Assembly: GCA_944321745.1 (NCBI GenBank)
Contig: CALUML010000004.1
Location: 1-54,569, forward strand
Direction of reading: 5' to 3'
DNA from: an uncultured Bacteroidales bacterium
GTDB taxonomy: Bacteria; Bacteroidota; Bacteroidia; Bacteroidales; Paludibacteraceae
Length of the DNA: 54,569 nt
This document shows positions 8,086-16,568 of the stretch, piece by piece. The notes beneath the pieces were generated by a model that had not been told where the DNA came from, did no database searches, and saw nothing but the letters and a program-made list of their open reading frames with translations. The position numbers were made by a program, and so were the translations under genes. Positions within the stretch are counted from its first letter, which is position 1. The number at the start of each line of letters is the position of its first letter.

Positions 8086-10344
8086 ATGGCAACATATTTA
8101 ATAGGAATAGATTTTGGCGATGGTGACACAACTGCCACCGCATGGCTGATAGGGGAAGACCGACGGGTACGGGTACGATTCAGAGATACCGATAAAGAGG
8201 ATGATTATAAAATTCGCTCTGTCATTTATCGGAAGGAAGTGAGTAAGGGCATCTACGATTACAAGTTGGAAGATGCGGAGAACTATGGTTATGTGCCTTA
8301 TTCTTCATTTAAGAAAAAAGTGAAAGAGTTGAGTGAGGAGGGGAAAGACATCTTCAAACATTTTATCCAACGGGCATATCAGGCCATGCTGGAAAACAAT
8401 CCTTTTGGAAAAGACGGGAACGACTTTTTGCTTTACGTAGCCGCTCCCACCAGTTGGGATGAGGCAGAGAAAGAAGAGTATCGCCGATTTGTGGAAGAAG
8501 CCATCGGAAAGCGGGTGGAATGGGTGATTAGCGAGAGTGATGCCGCATATTATAACAAAGCGTCCGACAAGGAACAGAATTGGGTATTGGTGGTGGATTA
8601 CGGGTCAAGCACCATAGACTTTACGCTTATGTGTGGCAAGGAGAAGATAAATGTCGATTTCCTGTCCTGCCGCATGGGGGCACGGAGTATAGAGCAAAAG
8701 CTTTACGAAGCATATAAAGAGACATCTAAATACAAGGAGTCACTTGCCTATTTCAACAAAAAGTTGGAGGAAGCGGGAAAAGACCCTATCGACCCAGCTG
8801 GCTTTCTGCGTTTAGGTTGGAGGAAAGGCAAAGAACACTTTTATTCCGAAAATAAAAGTAAATTGGTGCTTGATGAAGTTGAGATGTTGAAGCAATATGC
8901 GAATATCCTACTAGGTGGAGATGCCCCTGAAATGTTTTTTTATCATTCAGTCATTGCACCCGAAAGTGCAGTTTATTCAGAATATATAGCCGAAGTAAAA
9001 GGGTATTTCGCCTATGTGAAAAATAGACTCTCTCAACCTGATTATTTGGGGGAAGAGGGTATGAAAAACTTGAAAGTTATCTGCACGGGTGGTGCTTCTC
9101 GTATGCCCTGGGTGAGAGCAGAACTGGAAAGATTGTTCGGTCAAGGATCTGTTTTCTCAAAAGAGAAAGAACCGACAGAAGCGTCAAACAACTATTCTAA
9201 TGTAGAGAAAGACGATCGCCCCGAATACGTAGTGTCCGACGGTGTGGTGAAATACGCCAAGCTGCTTTACGAAGTGGAACAGGAGGTGAACAAGGTGATG
9301 GATGAAGTGATGGGAAATATAGGTACATTGCAGGCAGAGGTGGAACAAAATGCTCGTGAGGCCTACAAAAACATTTGGGAACAGGAATTAGCACAATATG
9401 AAGCAATAAATGTTTATCGTTCTGATAAGTTAGAAGAATTTACTGTTGAAGACAATGATCAGAGGAATAAACATGGAAATTATTATAGTTCATCTTATGA
9501 ATATCTTGTCCAAAATATTTTGAGCGATTCTAACAGTAACGTGCACGAAGAGATAAATCAAACTGAAACTAAAATTGGTTTAATCAGTAATGTGCAAGAA
9601 AAGATGAATCTAACTGAGACTAAAAGGGAGATAAGTAATAAGTTGACCACATCTCTTAAGGAAGCCATAACTAAGCTCATTCCTCCCGTATTAAAAAAAC
9701 TGAATTTGGGTACATTTGCAGAAGACATAGAGATGCCTTTAAGTGATATGCCCGATGTCAATAATATTGAAATTCCTTCAAAAATAGACTATTATGAAGC
9801 CGTGGTAGGGGAATTAGTAGAAGGCACATGGGGAGAAAACACTAAATTTGGGAAGGAGATAATATGGGGTATGATAATAAGCAATGGCTCTTATAGAAAA
9901 CGAAGGAAACTATCTGAACGCACTAAAGCGGTTGAGACTTTCAAGAACTCTATTTCTTCATTTATTACTTCTTATTATAAACCCTATTCAGTGAAAGCAT
10001 TAGAAAATATTCAACAGAATATCTACAATGCCATATTGAAAACGGTCAAAAAAATCGTACAAGAGCATCTGATGTTTGACCCTTGTGGCTATGACATGGA
10101 GAAAAGGTTGAGAGACAGTTTTGGGATGTTAATTACAACGGCTCAAGGGAAAGAGGTGTTTGGTCATTCATATGAAGGCATTGCCCCTAAAGAAGGTGAT
10201 GTGGTGTATTGTAAAGACAAGGATGGAGTAGTGAAAAGCAGCACTGTTTGTTCCTTCAGGCAAGTGCCGACAGGCACTTACTATATGTTGTTGGCGGGCG
10301 ATGCTTTGGCAGGCTGCGAAGGCTGCTGGTGCTATACTAAATAA
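8086..10344 (+). CDS. Hsp70/actin-fold ATPase with novel C-terminal region
   Basis: A 752-residue protein. The N-terminal ~380 residues are an Hsp70-type nucleotide-binding domain: phosphate-1 loop LIGIDFGDGDTTATAW (residues 5-20), phosphate-2 loop VVDYGSSTIDFTLM (about 168-182) and adenosine motif VICTGGASRMPW (about 330-342). The remaining ~370 residues are long charged helices with Asn/Glu-rich stretches, and I cannot see the beta-sandwich substrate domain of DnaK. A C-terminal Cys-containing beta patch closes the protein. I chose ATG 8086 over 8032 because the extra residues overlap the previous gene's stop and are Lys/Ile-rich leader. The gene is distinctly A+T-rich. Likely role: an ATP-dependent chaperone or assembly ATPase working with the neighbouring AAA+ and membrane proteins. 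Confidence 0.75.
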   Translation: MATYLIGIDFGDGDTTATAWLIGEDRRVRVRFRDTDKEDDYKIRSVIYRKEVSKGIYDYKLEDAENYGYVPYSSFKKKVKELSEEGKDIFKHFIQRAYQAMLENNPFGKDGNDFLLYVAAPTSWDEAEKEEYRRFVEEAIGKRVEWVISESDAAYYNKASDKEQNWVLVVDYGSSTIDFTLMCGKEKINVDFLSCRMGARSIEQKLYEAYKETSKYKESLAYFNKKLEEAGKDPIDPAGFLRLGWRKGKEHFYSENKSKLVLDEVEMLKQYANILLGGDAPEMFFYHSVIAPESAVYSEYIAEVKGYFAYVKNRLSQPDYLGEEGMKNLKVICTGGASRMPWVRAELERLFGQGSVFSKEKEPTEASNNYSNVEKDDRPEYVVSDGVVKYAKLLYEVEQEVNKVMDEVMGNIGTLQAEVEQNAREAYKNIWEQELAQYEAINVYRSDKLEEFTVEDNDQRNKHGNYYSSSYEYLVQNILSDSNSNVHEEINQTETKIGLISNVQEKMNLTETKREISNKLTTSLKEAITKLIPPVLKKLNLGTFAEDIEMPLSDMPDVNNIEIPSKIDYYEAVVGELVEGTWGENTKFGKEIIWGMIISNGSYRKRRKLSERTKAVETFKNSISSFITSYYKPYSVKALENIQQNIYNAILKTVKKIVQEHLMFDPCGYDMEKRLRDSFGMLITTAQGKEVFGHSYEGIAPKEGDVVYCKDKDGVVKSSTVCSFRQVPTGTYYMLLAGDALAGCEGCWCYTK

Positions 10345-10359
10345 AAAATGTAACTGTTT

Positions 10360-11391
10360 ATGCAATCAGACAAAATAATCCGGGGTGCGAACAAATTCTT
10401 GATGTTTTACACAGGTATTGCGTTCGTGCTGTTTTTCTTGATGCCAAAGAGTGACTTGGGCGGTATCATTGAGTTGCTCATCATCATCCCTGCGGCAGTG
10501 GTGGTGTTGGTGTATAGTGTGATGTATTGGCGGAAAAAGCGAGCGAATGTGTTAAGCTCGTTTTTCAATGTGTCGGTCATCATCTTGGTGGTGGCTGCAT
10601 TGTCGTTCTTCATGCAGGCGTTGCGCGACCAGATTATCCTACATAAGGAATTAGGAAACGCTCAATTGGCCATAGAAAGCGAGAATGTGGCTAAGGGCTT
10701 GGATGTCCAGGAACTGAAACTCCTTGTGGAAGCAGGAGGAAATCCTTCGGCTGATTATCAATTGGGAACAAAACTTTTCGTGGGGTGGGGCGTACCGCAG
10801 AATCGTGCGAAAGGGTTGGAATTGATAACAAGGGCAGCCGAGGCCAGTTATCAAAAAGCACAAATCGATTTGGGAAAGCTTTATTGGCAGGGCAACGGCG
10901 TGGAAAAAGATTTGTCCGAGGCCGAGAAGTGGCTGCACAAGGCTTCTTTGCCCCGCAATGTTGACGGCTACCAAGCCAGCTTGGCACTACTGGCTTTTTA
11001 TGAAGATAACCAATGGTATGCCGCAGCCGACAAGTTGTGCGACAAAGTAATGAAAATGTACCCGCACTATGCGGATAGCATTTATTATGTAAAAGCAAGG
11101 GTCTGCATCAACCAAGGACGTATCAAGGAGGCCGAGAAGTATGCCCGCATAGCTTATTTTGACAAATACATCCCAGAAGCAGGATTGGTGCTGGGTATCA
11201 TCTACCGTGAGAAAGGCAAGCCACGTGAGGCGGAGAAGGTGTTGCTTGCGTTGTCCAAGAAAGGCAATCGCACGGCCATGCAGCAATTGACAGAGCTTTA
11301 TCGTGAAAATAATAACGCAGAACGTGCCGAGTTTTGGGAAGACATTGTTGCAATGAACATAAATAATTGGGAGGAACTGTTTCATGATTGA
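10360..11391 (+). CDS. Three-TM protein with Sel1/TPR-like repeats (first)
   Basis: A 343-residue protein with three membrane helices (about residues 11-28, 34-56 and 66-88), followed by a soluble solenoid. Two clear Sel1-type repeats lie at about 128-203, marked by YQLGTKLFVGWGVPQN and IDLGKLYWQGNGVEKD, with TPR-like helical pairs to the end. Sel1/TPR solenoids usually bind peptides or scaffold complexes, so this is probably a membrane docking subunit. It lies 15 bases downstream of the Hsp70-like gene and overlaps the next gene by 8 bases. The next gene has the same architecture, which suggests an old tandem duplication or a hetero-oligomeric pair. Confidence 0.7.
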   Translation: MQSDKIIRGANKFLMFYTGIAFVLFFLMPKSDLGGIIELLIIIPAAVVVLVYSVMYWRKKRANVLSSFFNVSVIILVVAALSFFMQALRDQIILHKELGNAQLAIESENVAKGLDVQELKLLVEAGGNPSADYQLGTKLFVGWGVPQNRAKGLELITRAAEASYQKAQIDLGKLYWQGNGVEKDLSEAEKWLHKASLPRNVDGYQASLALLAFYEDNQWYAAADKLCDKVMKMYPHYADSIYYVKARVCINQGRIKEAEKYARIAYFDKYIPEAGLVLGIIYREKGKPREAEKVLLALSKKGNRTAMQQLTELYRENNNAERAEFWEDIVAMNINNWEELFHD

Positions 11392-12430
11392 TAAGATAAA
11401 GATGGTATGCGCCATATCGGCGTTGCCGGTAGCTATCAGCAACTTGTTGTCGTATCTATATAGCTCATACATGGCTTTGTGCGGCATGATTGTGTGTGCC
11501 TTGGCCATCGGGATGTTTGTGCTTTTGGGGCGTTGGCATAAGAAACAACGCCCGACCGACCAGCAGGGTGGTAATCCATTTCGTGTTTTTGTAGTGGTGT
11601 TTTCGGTGCTGTTCGTCCTATCTTCGGGCGTGGTGGTATATGGGTTGCTCACGCAAGAAACTAACCGTGCCATCCAGCAGAAAGTACTCCTAACCACGGA
11701 TGAAGAAGCCATCTTGAAGCAAAATCTGAGAGAGCATGAAAATGCGTATAACATGGCATTGGGTAATTATTACCTGCTTAAAGGAGGAGGAGATGATAGC
11801 TTTGCAAACCTTGGGCACGCTCGCTCCTATTACATGGAAGCAGCATTAAAATATGGAGTCCCTGTGGCCTATATCCCATTGGCCAAGTTTGAAGAGTTAG
11901 GGATATTTGGAGAACCTGATTATGCAAAAGCTCTTGATTATTACATACAAGGCTTTTACCTATCGGGATTGTCCGGGGTTATTTTTGAAGAAGATTTGCT
12001 CCGTTTGCAAAATGAACATCAAGTGTCAATCCCAGACTCCGTGTTGGTGGAGTTGGAAAAGCGAAAACAGTTGAACGATTTGCCGACGTGGGATGAACGT
12101 TGGGTAGAGTATGGGGCTTATTTACGGGATGTGGCCTGCGGAAAGAATATAAATTTCACCTATGTGTGGGCTTATATAGACGGAACAAGCGATACCATAT
12201 CTTATGGAATTGATGATATTTTCCCCGAATTTAATCCTGTTTATCCAACTTCTCAAATAAATTTGACAAGAACCCTTGCTGTTAACGTGGGTTTAATGGA
12301 GCAATACAAGCAGAAACATAATGTTTTGGAGAACATGCAAGTGGAGTATGCTTATGACAAGCTATTGATGCCAGTTTGGGATGAGCTGAAGACAAAAATT
12401 CAATCAATGAACGTAGTATTAAATAATTAG
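11384..12430 (+). CDS. Three-TM protein with Sel1/TPR-like repeats (second)
   Basis: A 348-residue protein that mirrors its upstream neighbour: a hydrophobic N-terminal region with two spans (about 10-48), a charged loop, a third span (about 66-89), then a soluble domain. One recognisable Sel1-like unit lies near residues 125-185 (alternating YNMALGNYYLLKGGG and YAKALDYYIQGFYL). The C-terminal 120 residues are not repeat-like and include an Asp/Phe/Pro-rich segment around 270-300. It probably assembles with the previous protein in the inner membrane, with the solenoids on the same side. No catalytic motif is seen. Confidence 0.65.
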   Translation: MIDKIKMVCAISALPVAISNLLSYLYSSYMALCGMIVCALAIGMFVLLGRWHKKQRPTDQQGGNPFRVFVVVFSVLFVLSSGVVVYGLLTQETNRAIQQKVLLTTDEEAILKQNLREHENAYNMALGNYYLLKGGGDDSFANLGHARSYYMEAALKYGVPVAYIPLAKFEELGIFGEPDYAKALDYYIQGFYLSGLSGVIFEEDLLRLQNEHQVSIPDSVLVELEKRKQLNDLPTWDERWVEYGAYLRDVACGKNINFTYVWAYIDGTSDTISYGIDDIFPEFNPVYPTSQINLTRTLAVNVGLMEQYKQKHNVLENMQVEYAYDKLLMPVWDELKTKIQSMNVVLNN

Positions 12431-12434
12431 AAAA

Positions 12435-13373
12435 ATGAGAAAAACAAAATTAATTAAAGGTATGGCTATATTGGTCATGGCAACATGTGGCATGTGGTTT
12501 ATCTCGTGTCAAACTAAGGAGCAGAAATCGTTCAACGCGTTGGTGAAAACATTGAACGAATGTGAGACAGGTTATGAGGAGGCGGTGAATCAGGTTGACA
12601 TTGATTTGTTAAATGAAAAATTGGAAGGAGCTATCGAAGAGGCCATGGCATTGCAGTTAGATGTCCAAGAAGGACTTTTGCAAAAAGAAGCGTTGCTGAA
12701 GCGATGCGGAAATTTGCAAGCTATTGGCCGTTTGAAAGAAAGAATTATTGATTTGTCACAATCCATGGGAGCAATTCCTTCTCATGAGACCATGCGTGAA
12801 TTGACGCGGACGTGTGTTGCAAATGGAGATACGGTCTTGTTGCCAACCATTGTTAAAGATTTTTGGGAAGAGAAAGGGCTTATACTGAGAAATGCGGAAG
12901 AACCAAGTTCTTTATTGACAAAGGAAACGAAAGAACTTTTATTGCTGAGAAATGAACTGTCAGACAAATTTACAGAGGCTGTCTGGACTTGTAGTACGAT
13001 TGCCGATGCATCCAATATGAACCAATTCGTTTTAAAGAAAAAGCTTCTTGTAGAAATGGCTGTGTCGACAAATAAATTCGGTCAAATAAGCTTGACTAAT
13101 GACGAATTTCTCTCCTATGCAGGAAACAGATGGAAAAAGCAAATGGAAGAAATATTTAGTAATGTGAATCGACTAGAGAATTTGGCAAAGGAGATAAATG
13201 AATGCTATGAAGATGTTATGAAGAACAAAAATGACAGGATGTCAAGAAAAATGCTGGAAAAAGCAAACGAAGCTATGGTGTTGTCAATGTCTAATCTGTT
13301 TTGGGAGTGGAGCATTTTGAACGATTTCTTATTGAACGATTTCTTAACTAATTATAAACACCCAAACGAATAA
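12435..13373 (+). CDS. Coiled-coil lipoprotein
   Basis: A 312-residue protein. A short positively charged N-terminus, a hydrophobic core and a lipobox ending FISC place the lipidated cysteine at residue 25. The mature part is almost entirely helical with repeated Leu/Glu/Lys heptad-like patterns, notably around 60-110 and 230-290, so an extended coiled coil is likely. It starts five bases after the previous stop. The envelope end of the locus therefore comprises two multi-span proteins and one lipoprotein, consistent with a complex that contacts the periplasm or outer membrane. The residues after the cysteine (QTKEQ) do not show a strong surface-export signal. Family not recognised. Confidence 0.7.
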   Translation: MRKTKLIKGMAILVMATCGMWFISCQTKEQKSFNALVKTLNECETGYEEAVNQVDIDLLNEKLEGAIEEAMALQLDVQEGLLQKEALLKRCGNLQAIGRLKERIIDLSQSMGAIPSHETMRELTRTCVANGDTVLLPTIVKDFWEEKGLILRNAEEPSSLLTKETKELLLLRNELSDKFTEAVWTCSTIADASNMNQFVLKKKLLVEMAVSTNKFGQISLTNDEFLSYAGNRWKKQMEEIFSNVNRLENLAKEINECYEDVMKNKNDRMSRKMLEKANEAMVLSMSNLFWEWSILNDFLLNDFLTNYKHPNE

Positions 13374-13406
13374 TAAAGAGTAACTTTAATTTTGAAAAAG
13401 CCACTT

Positions 13407-14423
13407 ATGGGGGAAGTAAAACGCATCACTCCGCAGTTTGTAGAAAAGTTAGGAGATAACGAAATCTTCGTTTTCGGTTGCCGTAATTCAGGCAGGCATT
13501 GGGACGGTGCATCAGCCTTTGCCTTGAAAAACTTCGGAGCCATAATGGGGCAAAGAGAAGGATTGCAAGGCCGGTCATACGCCATACCTACCATTGGTGG
13601 CCGTATCGGAATAAAAGACATTCGGCTGTCCGTCGAGAAGTTTACCCTATTTGCGATGGCACATTCCGAATTGCATTTTCTTGTAACAGCCATCGGATGT
13701 GGCGGTGGGGGCTGGCATCCATCGCAGATTGCCCCATTGTTCCGCAAGGCCTCGAAGCTTCCAAATGTAAGCCTCCCGCAGGAGTTCTGGGACAGGTTGA
13801 AAGAGCCGTGGAACGTTACTTTATCCCGATGGGTTCATGCGCTAAGGACAGATGCGAAAACCACCATCCAATGGGTATGGGGTGCCTTGCTTCACCAATG
13901 GATGAAACTAATCCCATCCAAAAGCCTTTACCACTTTCTGATAGAAAGGAAAGCACATACGTCTTGCGAAGCATCATGGGAAGAATACGACCTGCATGAG
14001 GGATTGTCATGGATTTCCTGCTTTATGTATTTCTATCCTAAATCCACATGGACACGCTACGTGCTGAACCACAATGACGGGCGTGCTTACATGATTGTCG
14101 ATGATAACAGGAACATTCCGATCATCCGCTTACAGGACATCGATCGGGCATCTGTTTCATGCTTGCCCGACAAGGTAAAAGAGCATATCAGGAAAAGAAA
14201 GGCTGAATACTCATTCGGCATCAGTGAATACAAGGACGGAATAGCAACGATCATGTGGAGGGTAAGCCCGGACGGACGTTATCACTACCTTGACAAATTC
14301 GGCAACGGTCCTACGACTGATGAAAAAGAGATAGAACTCCATGGGAAGATTGATACGAAATGCCGCTTCGTGGAGAAGCTACATGTCGGAATCGATCAGG
14401 CAGAAAGTTCCTTTTACGATTAA
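13407..14423 (+). CDS. Macro-like (A1S_2505-type) domain protein
   Basis: A 338-residue protein. Residues 1-115 carry the pattern of a domain common in phages and Bacteroidota that is annotated as A1S_2505-like or macro-domain-like: NEIFVFGCRNSGRHWDGASA, then GLQGRSYAIPT, then LVTAIGCGGGGW with an 'IAPLF' helix. Such folds often bind ADP-ribose or nucleotides, but the glycine pattern differs from classical macro domains and activity is unproven. The rest (about 135-338) is unfamiliar and unusually rich in Trp and Tyr. I start at ATG 13407; an in-frame TTG at 13392 is possible. Between about 13790 and 13995 another frame also reads well, so a compensated frameshift cannot be excluded. Confidence 0.55.
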   Translation: MGEVKRITPQFVEKLGDNEIFVFGCRNSGRHWDGASAFALKNFGAIMGQREGLQGRSYAIPTIGGRIGIKDIRLSVEKFTLFAMAHSELHFLVTAIGCGGGGWHPSQIAPLFRKASKLPNVSLPQEFWDRLKEPWNVTLSRWVHALRTDAKTTIQWVWGALLHQWMKLIPSKSLYHFLIERKAHTSCEASWEEYDLHEGLSWISCFMYFYPKSTWTRYVLNHNDGRAYMIVDDNRNIPIIRLQDIDRASVSCLPDKVKEHIRKRKAEYSFGISEYKDGIATIMWRVSPDGRYHYLDKFGNGPTTDEKEIELHGKIDTKCRFVEKLHVGIDQAESSFYD

Positions 14424-14464
14424 GCTTATGATATTAAAAAATAACAATTAAAACAAAAACTACT

Positions 14465-14893
14465 ATGACAACAAAAGAACATGTATTGGAAGCCCTCCAT
14501 GCATTGGGCTTTGAAACGAAAATGTTGGATGGGGACACGTATGGTATCCACTACGAAGGGGATCTATTGTTGTGTCGGTTCAATGAAGAAGATGCAGGTT
14601 TTTTCGGCCTGTATTATTGTATGCCAATCGGTGATGAGGAGGCCCAATGGCCGGTACTGCTGGCCAATCAAATCAATGCCTCCCGGAACTATGTGAAAGC
14701 ATATAGATCGGAATTGGCACTTTGGCTGGCCTATGAGCGTGAAATGTTCGAAAAGGAAGAATGGCAGGTGACCGTTTCTCGAATGATAGAATTTGTATCA
14801 ACGGCTGTCGCCGATGTGAAGCAAGCGTTCTTGGAGTGCGCCGCCCAAGTTGAGAATGTTCATGTGACAGATAGTAATCTACAAGAGGCATGA
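14465..14893 (+). CDS. YbjN/T3SS-chaperone-fold-like protein (first)
   Basis: A 142-residue soluble protein. Its layout (N-terminal helix with MTTKEHVLEALHALGF, a beta-sheet built from YGIHYEGDLLLCRF and similar strands, then helices) resembles the YbjN/secretion-chaperone fold. These small proteins typically bind partners rather than catalyse reactions. The end overlaps the next gene by ATGA, and that gene has the same layout, so the pair may form a heterodimer. The fold call comes from the pattern of strands and helices only. Confidence 0.5.
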   Translation: MTTKEHVLEALHALGFETKMLDGDTYGIHYEGDLLLCRFNEEDAGFFGLYYCMPIGDEEAQWPVLLANQINASRNYVKAYRSELALWLAYEREMFEKEEWQVTVSRMIEFVSTAVADVKQAFLECAAQVENVHVTDSNLQEA

Positions 14894-15306
14894 TTATGAC
14901 GGAAAAAGAACTGCTGGCCAAGGTGATCGCGGATTTGGGCTATCATCCGCAAACAGACGAAGATGGAGTCCTTCACTTCATGTTCCAAATGAAGACGGTG
15001 TGTGTGATTCCCGGGGACGAAGGAGAGCAAAGCCCAGCTCTCCTGCTGCCCAACTTTGCCGAGATAGCTGAAAACGAAACGCACTTGGTGCTGGCCGCGT
15101 GCAACCAGTTGACGCGGGAAACGAGAATTATCAAAGTTTTCATAAATGACACATACCAAATGGTACATGCCTCGTATGAGTTTTATTACTGCGACGAGGA
15201 CTGCCTGCGGGAAAATGTGAAACGGGCCTTAGATGCGTTTGCCGTAATCAGGACGATGTATGCCCGAACGAAAAATAGGCTACAGGAGGCGATGACCAAC
15301 AAATGA
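14890..15306 (+). CDS. YbjN/T3SS-chaperone-fold-like protein (second)
   Basis: A 138-residue soluble protein beginning in the ATGA overlap with its neighbour. An alternative ATG lies six bases further on and is equally plausible. It shares the neighbour's plan: a first helix with ELLAKVIADLGYHPQ, strands DGVLHFMFQMKTVCVI, a central helix, strands TRIIKVFINDTYQMVHASYE, then a C-terminal helix. Sequence identity to the first copy looks low, so the duplication would be old. It probably acts as a binding or dimerisation partner in the same system. Confidence 0.5.
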   Translation: MIMTEKELLAKVIADLGYHPQTDEDGVLHFMFQMKTVCVIPGDEGEQSPALLLPNFAEIAENETHLVLAACNQLTRETRIIKVFINDTYQMVHASYEFYYCDEDCLRENVKRALDAFAVIRTMYARTKNRLQEAMTNK

Positions 15307-15343
15307 ACGGGAAGCAATAAAGACAATAGGACTTATAAAACGC

Positions 15344-15934
15344 ATGATTAAGATTAGCATACTCAAGACTGTGATCATCGTGTGTGCCTTAGGGATATGC
15401 ACACTTTTAGGATACGCAGCCTTTCGTGTTTATGAAAGTAACCAGTATGAAGCTATGTGGCGTTACGAACGCCCTCCTTCTCGGCTGGTGCGTGACACGA
15501 TAAGCCCCACTTGTGTTTTCTGTGTGCGAGGAAAGACACGCTGGGTGGAGCATATGCCTACCAGGCGTAAGACATTGCGCAATATCGGTTGGGTACATGT
15601 GCTCTCACCGAACGATACAATTTGTCCATTTAGCAAGAACGGCAAATGGGGATTTCTTGATCGCTTCACAGGCGAAGAAGTGATTTCTCCACGTTATAAG
15701 GGAACTTTCGGATTTTCTGAAGGCTTAGCGGCCGTGCTCAATGATGAAAATAAAATAGGCTTCATCAATCGGCACGGCGAGTTAGTGATACCATACCTTT
15801 TTCTAAATCCGCCAATGTACGAAGGACCTACCTACCGATTTCATGACGGGCTTTGCCGTGTGATGGATGCTGAAGGGCATTATGGAACAATCGACAAACA
15901 AGGCCGTTGGGTGGCTGCGCCAGAATGCAGATGA
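15344..15934 (+). CDS. Membrane-anchored WG-repeat protein, possibly truncated
   Basis: A 196-residue protein. Residues 5-28 are a hydrophobic anchor. After a variable segment come WG-type beta repeats: NGKWGFLDRFTGEEVISPRY (about 100-120), then a unit with 'NKIGFINRHGELVIP' (about 135-150), and a last one 'GHYGTIDKQGRWVAAPE' that stops abruptly. WG proteins usually carry more repeats, so the C-terminus may have been lost at the edge of the acquired block. Only 14 bases separate its stop from the end of the convergent yidD gene, and there is no terminator between them. It is probably the last gene of the operon. Confidence 0.65.
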   Translation: MIKISILKTVIIVCALGICTLLGYAAFRVYESNQYEAMWRYERPPSRLVRDTISPTCVFCVRGKTRWVEHMPTRRKTLRNIGWVHVLSPNDTICPFSKNGKWGFLDRFTGEEVISPRYKGTFGFSEGLAAVLNDENKIGFINRHGELVIPYLFLNPPMYEGPTYRFHDGLCRVMDAEGHYGTIDKQGRWVAAPECR

Positions 15935-15948
15935 ATCCCATACTCCCC

Positions 15949-16170
15949 TCACGGCACCGGGTCGTACCCGCTGCCGCCCCAGGGGTGGCAGCGCAGGATG
16001 CGCTTGATGGCCAGCCAGCCGCCTTTGAGCACGCCGTGCTTCTTGACGGCCTCGATGGCGTATTGCGAACAGGTGGGCACGTAGCGGCAGCGCGGGGGGA
16101 TGAACGGCGAGATGCAGATGCGGTACACGTACACCGGCAGCAACACGATGAACTCGATGACCTTCTTCAT
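15949..16170 (-). CDS. yidD: YidD, membrane protein insertion efficiency factor
   Basis: A 73-residue protein with the YidD signature: an N-terminal hydrophobic helix, [20 protein letters not shown] (conserved cysteines) and the end [19 protein letters not shown]. It is thought to assist YidC-dependent insertion of inner-membrane proteins. The start overlaps the rnpA stop by ATGA, the usual bacterial rnpA-yidD pairing. In many Bacteroidales relatives housekeeping genes continue beyond yidD; here the foreign-looking locus begins instead. Confidence 0.93.
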   Translation of the reverse strand: MKKVIEFIVLLPVYVYRICISPFIPPRCRYVPTCSQYAIEAVKKHGVLKGGWLAIKRILRCHPWGGSGYDPVP

Positions 16171-16559
16171 GGCTGTTCCGCTTTTTCCTGGATGGTTTGC
16201 AGGGCTTTCACCATTTTCTTTTCTATGTAGGCGTATTCCAGCACCTCGTCGGCAACGTATTGGAAGGCGATGTGCGCCTGTTGCCCCCGGACGACGAGGC
16301 AGGCGTGCAGCGGGTGCTTGTTCAGCCTGTATGCCTCGCGCATGAGCCGCTTGAGCCGGTTGCGCTTCACTGCCCGCTTAAACCGTTTCTTGGGCACGCT
16401 CACCATGACCCGCACGGGCGGCTGCCCTGCCTCTTGCGGAGCCAGCAGGCAGGTCACGCGCAGGGGATAGGCAATGAACGACTTCCCTTCGGCGAACAAG
16501 TGCCCGATGGTCTTTTGCCCATACAGGTGTTCGGGTTTGGCGAATGAGTTGAGTGGCAT
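16167..16559 (-). CDS. rnpA: Ribonuclease P protein component
   Basis: A 130-residue basic protein. The family hallmark is present: [20 protein letters not shown] contains the RNR motif on the central helix that contacts the RNase P RNA. With the catalytic RNA, it trims the 5' leaders of pre-tRNAs. I start at the ATG at 16559 ([18 protein letters not shown]). The longer open frame upstream runs through a repeat-rich spacer and looks non-coding. The gene overlaps yidD by four bases and follows hemD after a 165-base gap. Confidence 0.93.
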   Translation of the reverse strand: MPLNSFAKPEHLYGQKTIGHLFAEGKSFIAYPLRVTCLLAPQEAGQPPVRVMVSVPKKRFKRAVKRNRLKRLMREAYRLNKHPLHACLVVRGQQAHIAFQYVADEVLEYAYIEKKMVKALQTIQEKAEQP

Positions 16560-16568
16560 ATGTGTTTC

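Noticed and set aside
624..15934. Integrative conjugative element or prophage
   Set aside because: No integrase, relaxase, conjugation or phage structural gene is visible; only composition and gene order suggest acquisition.
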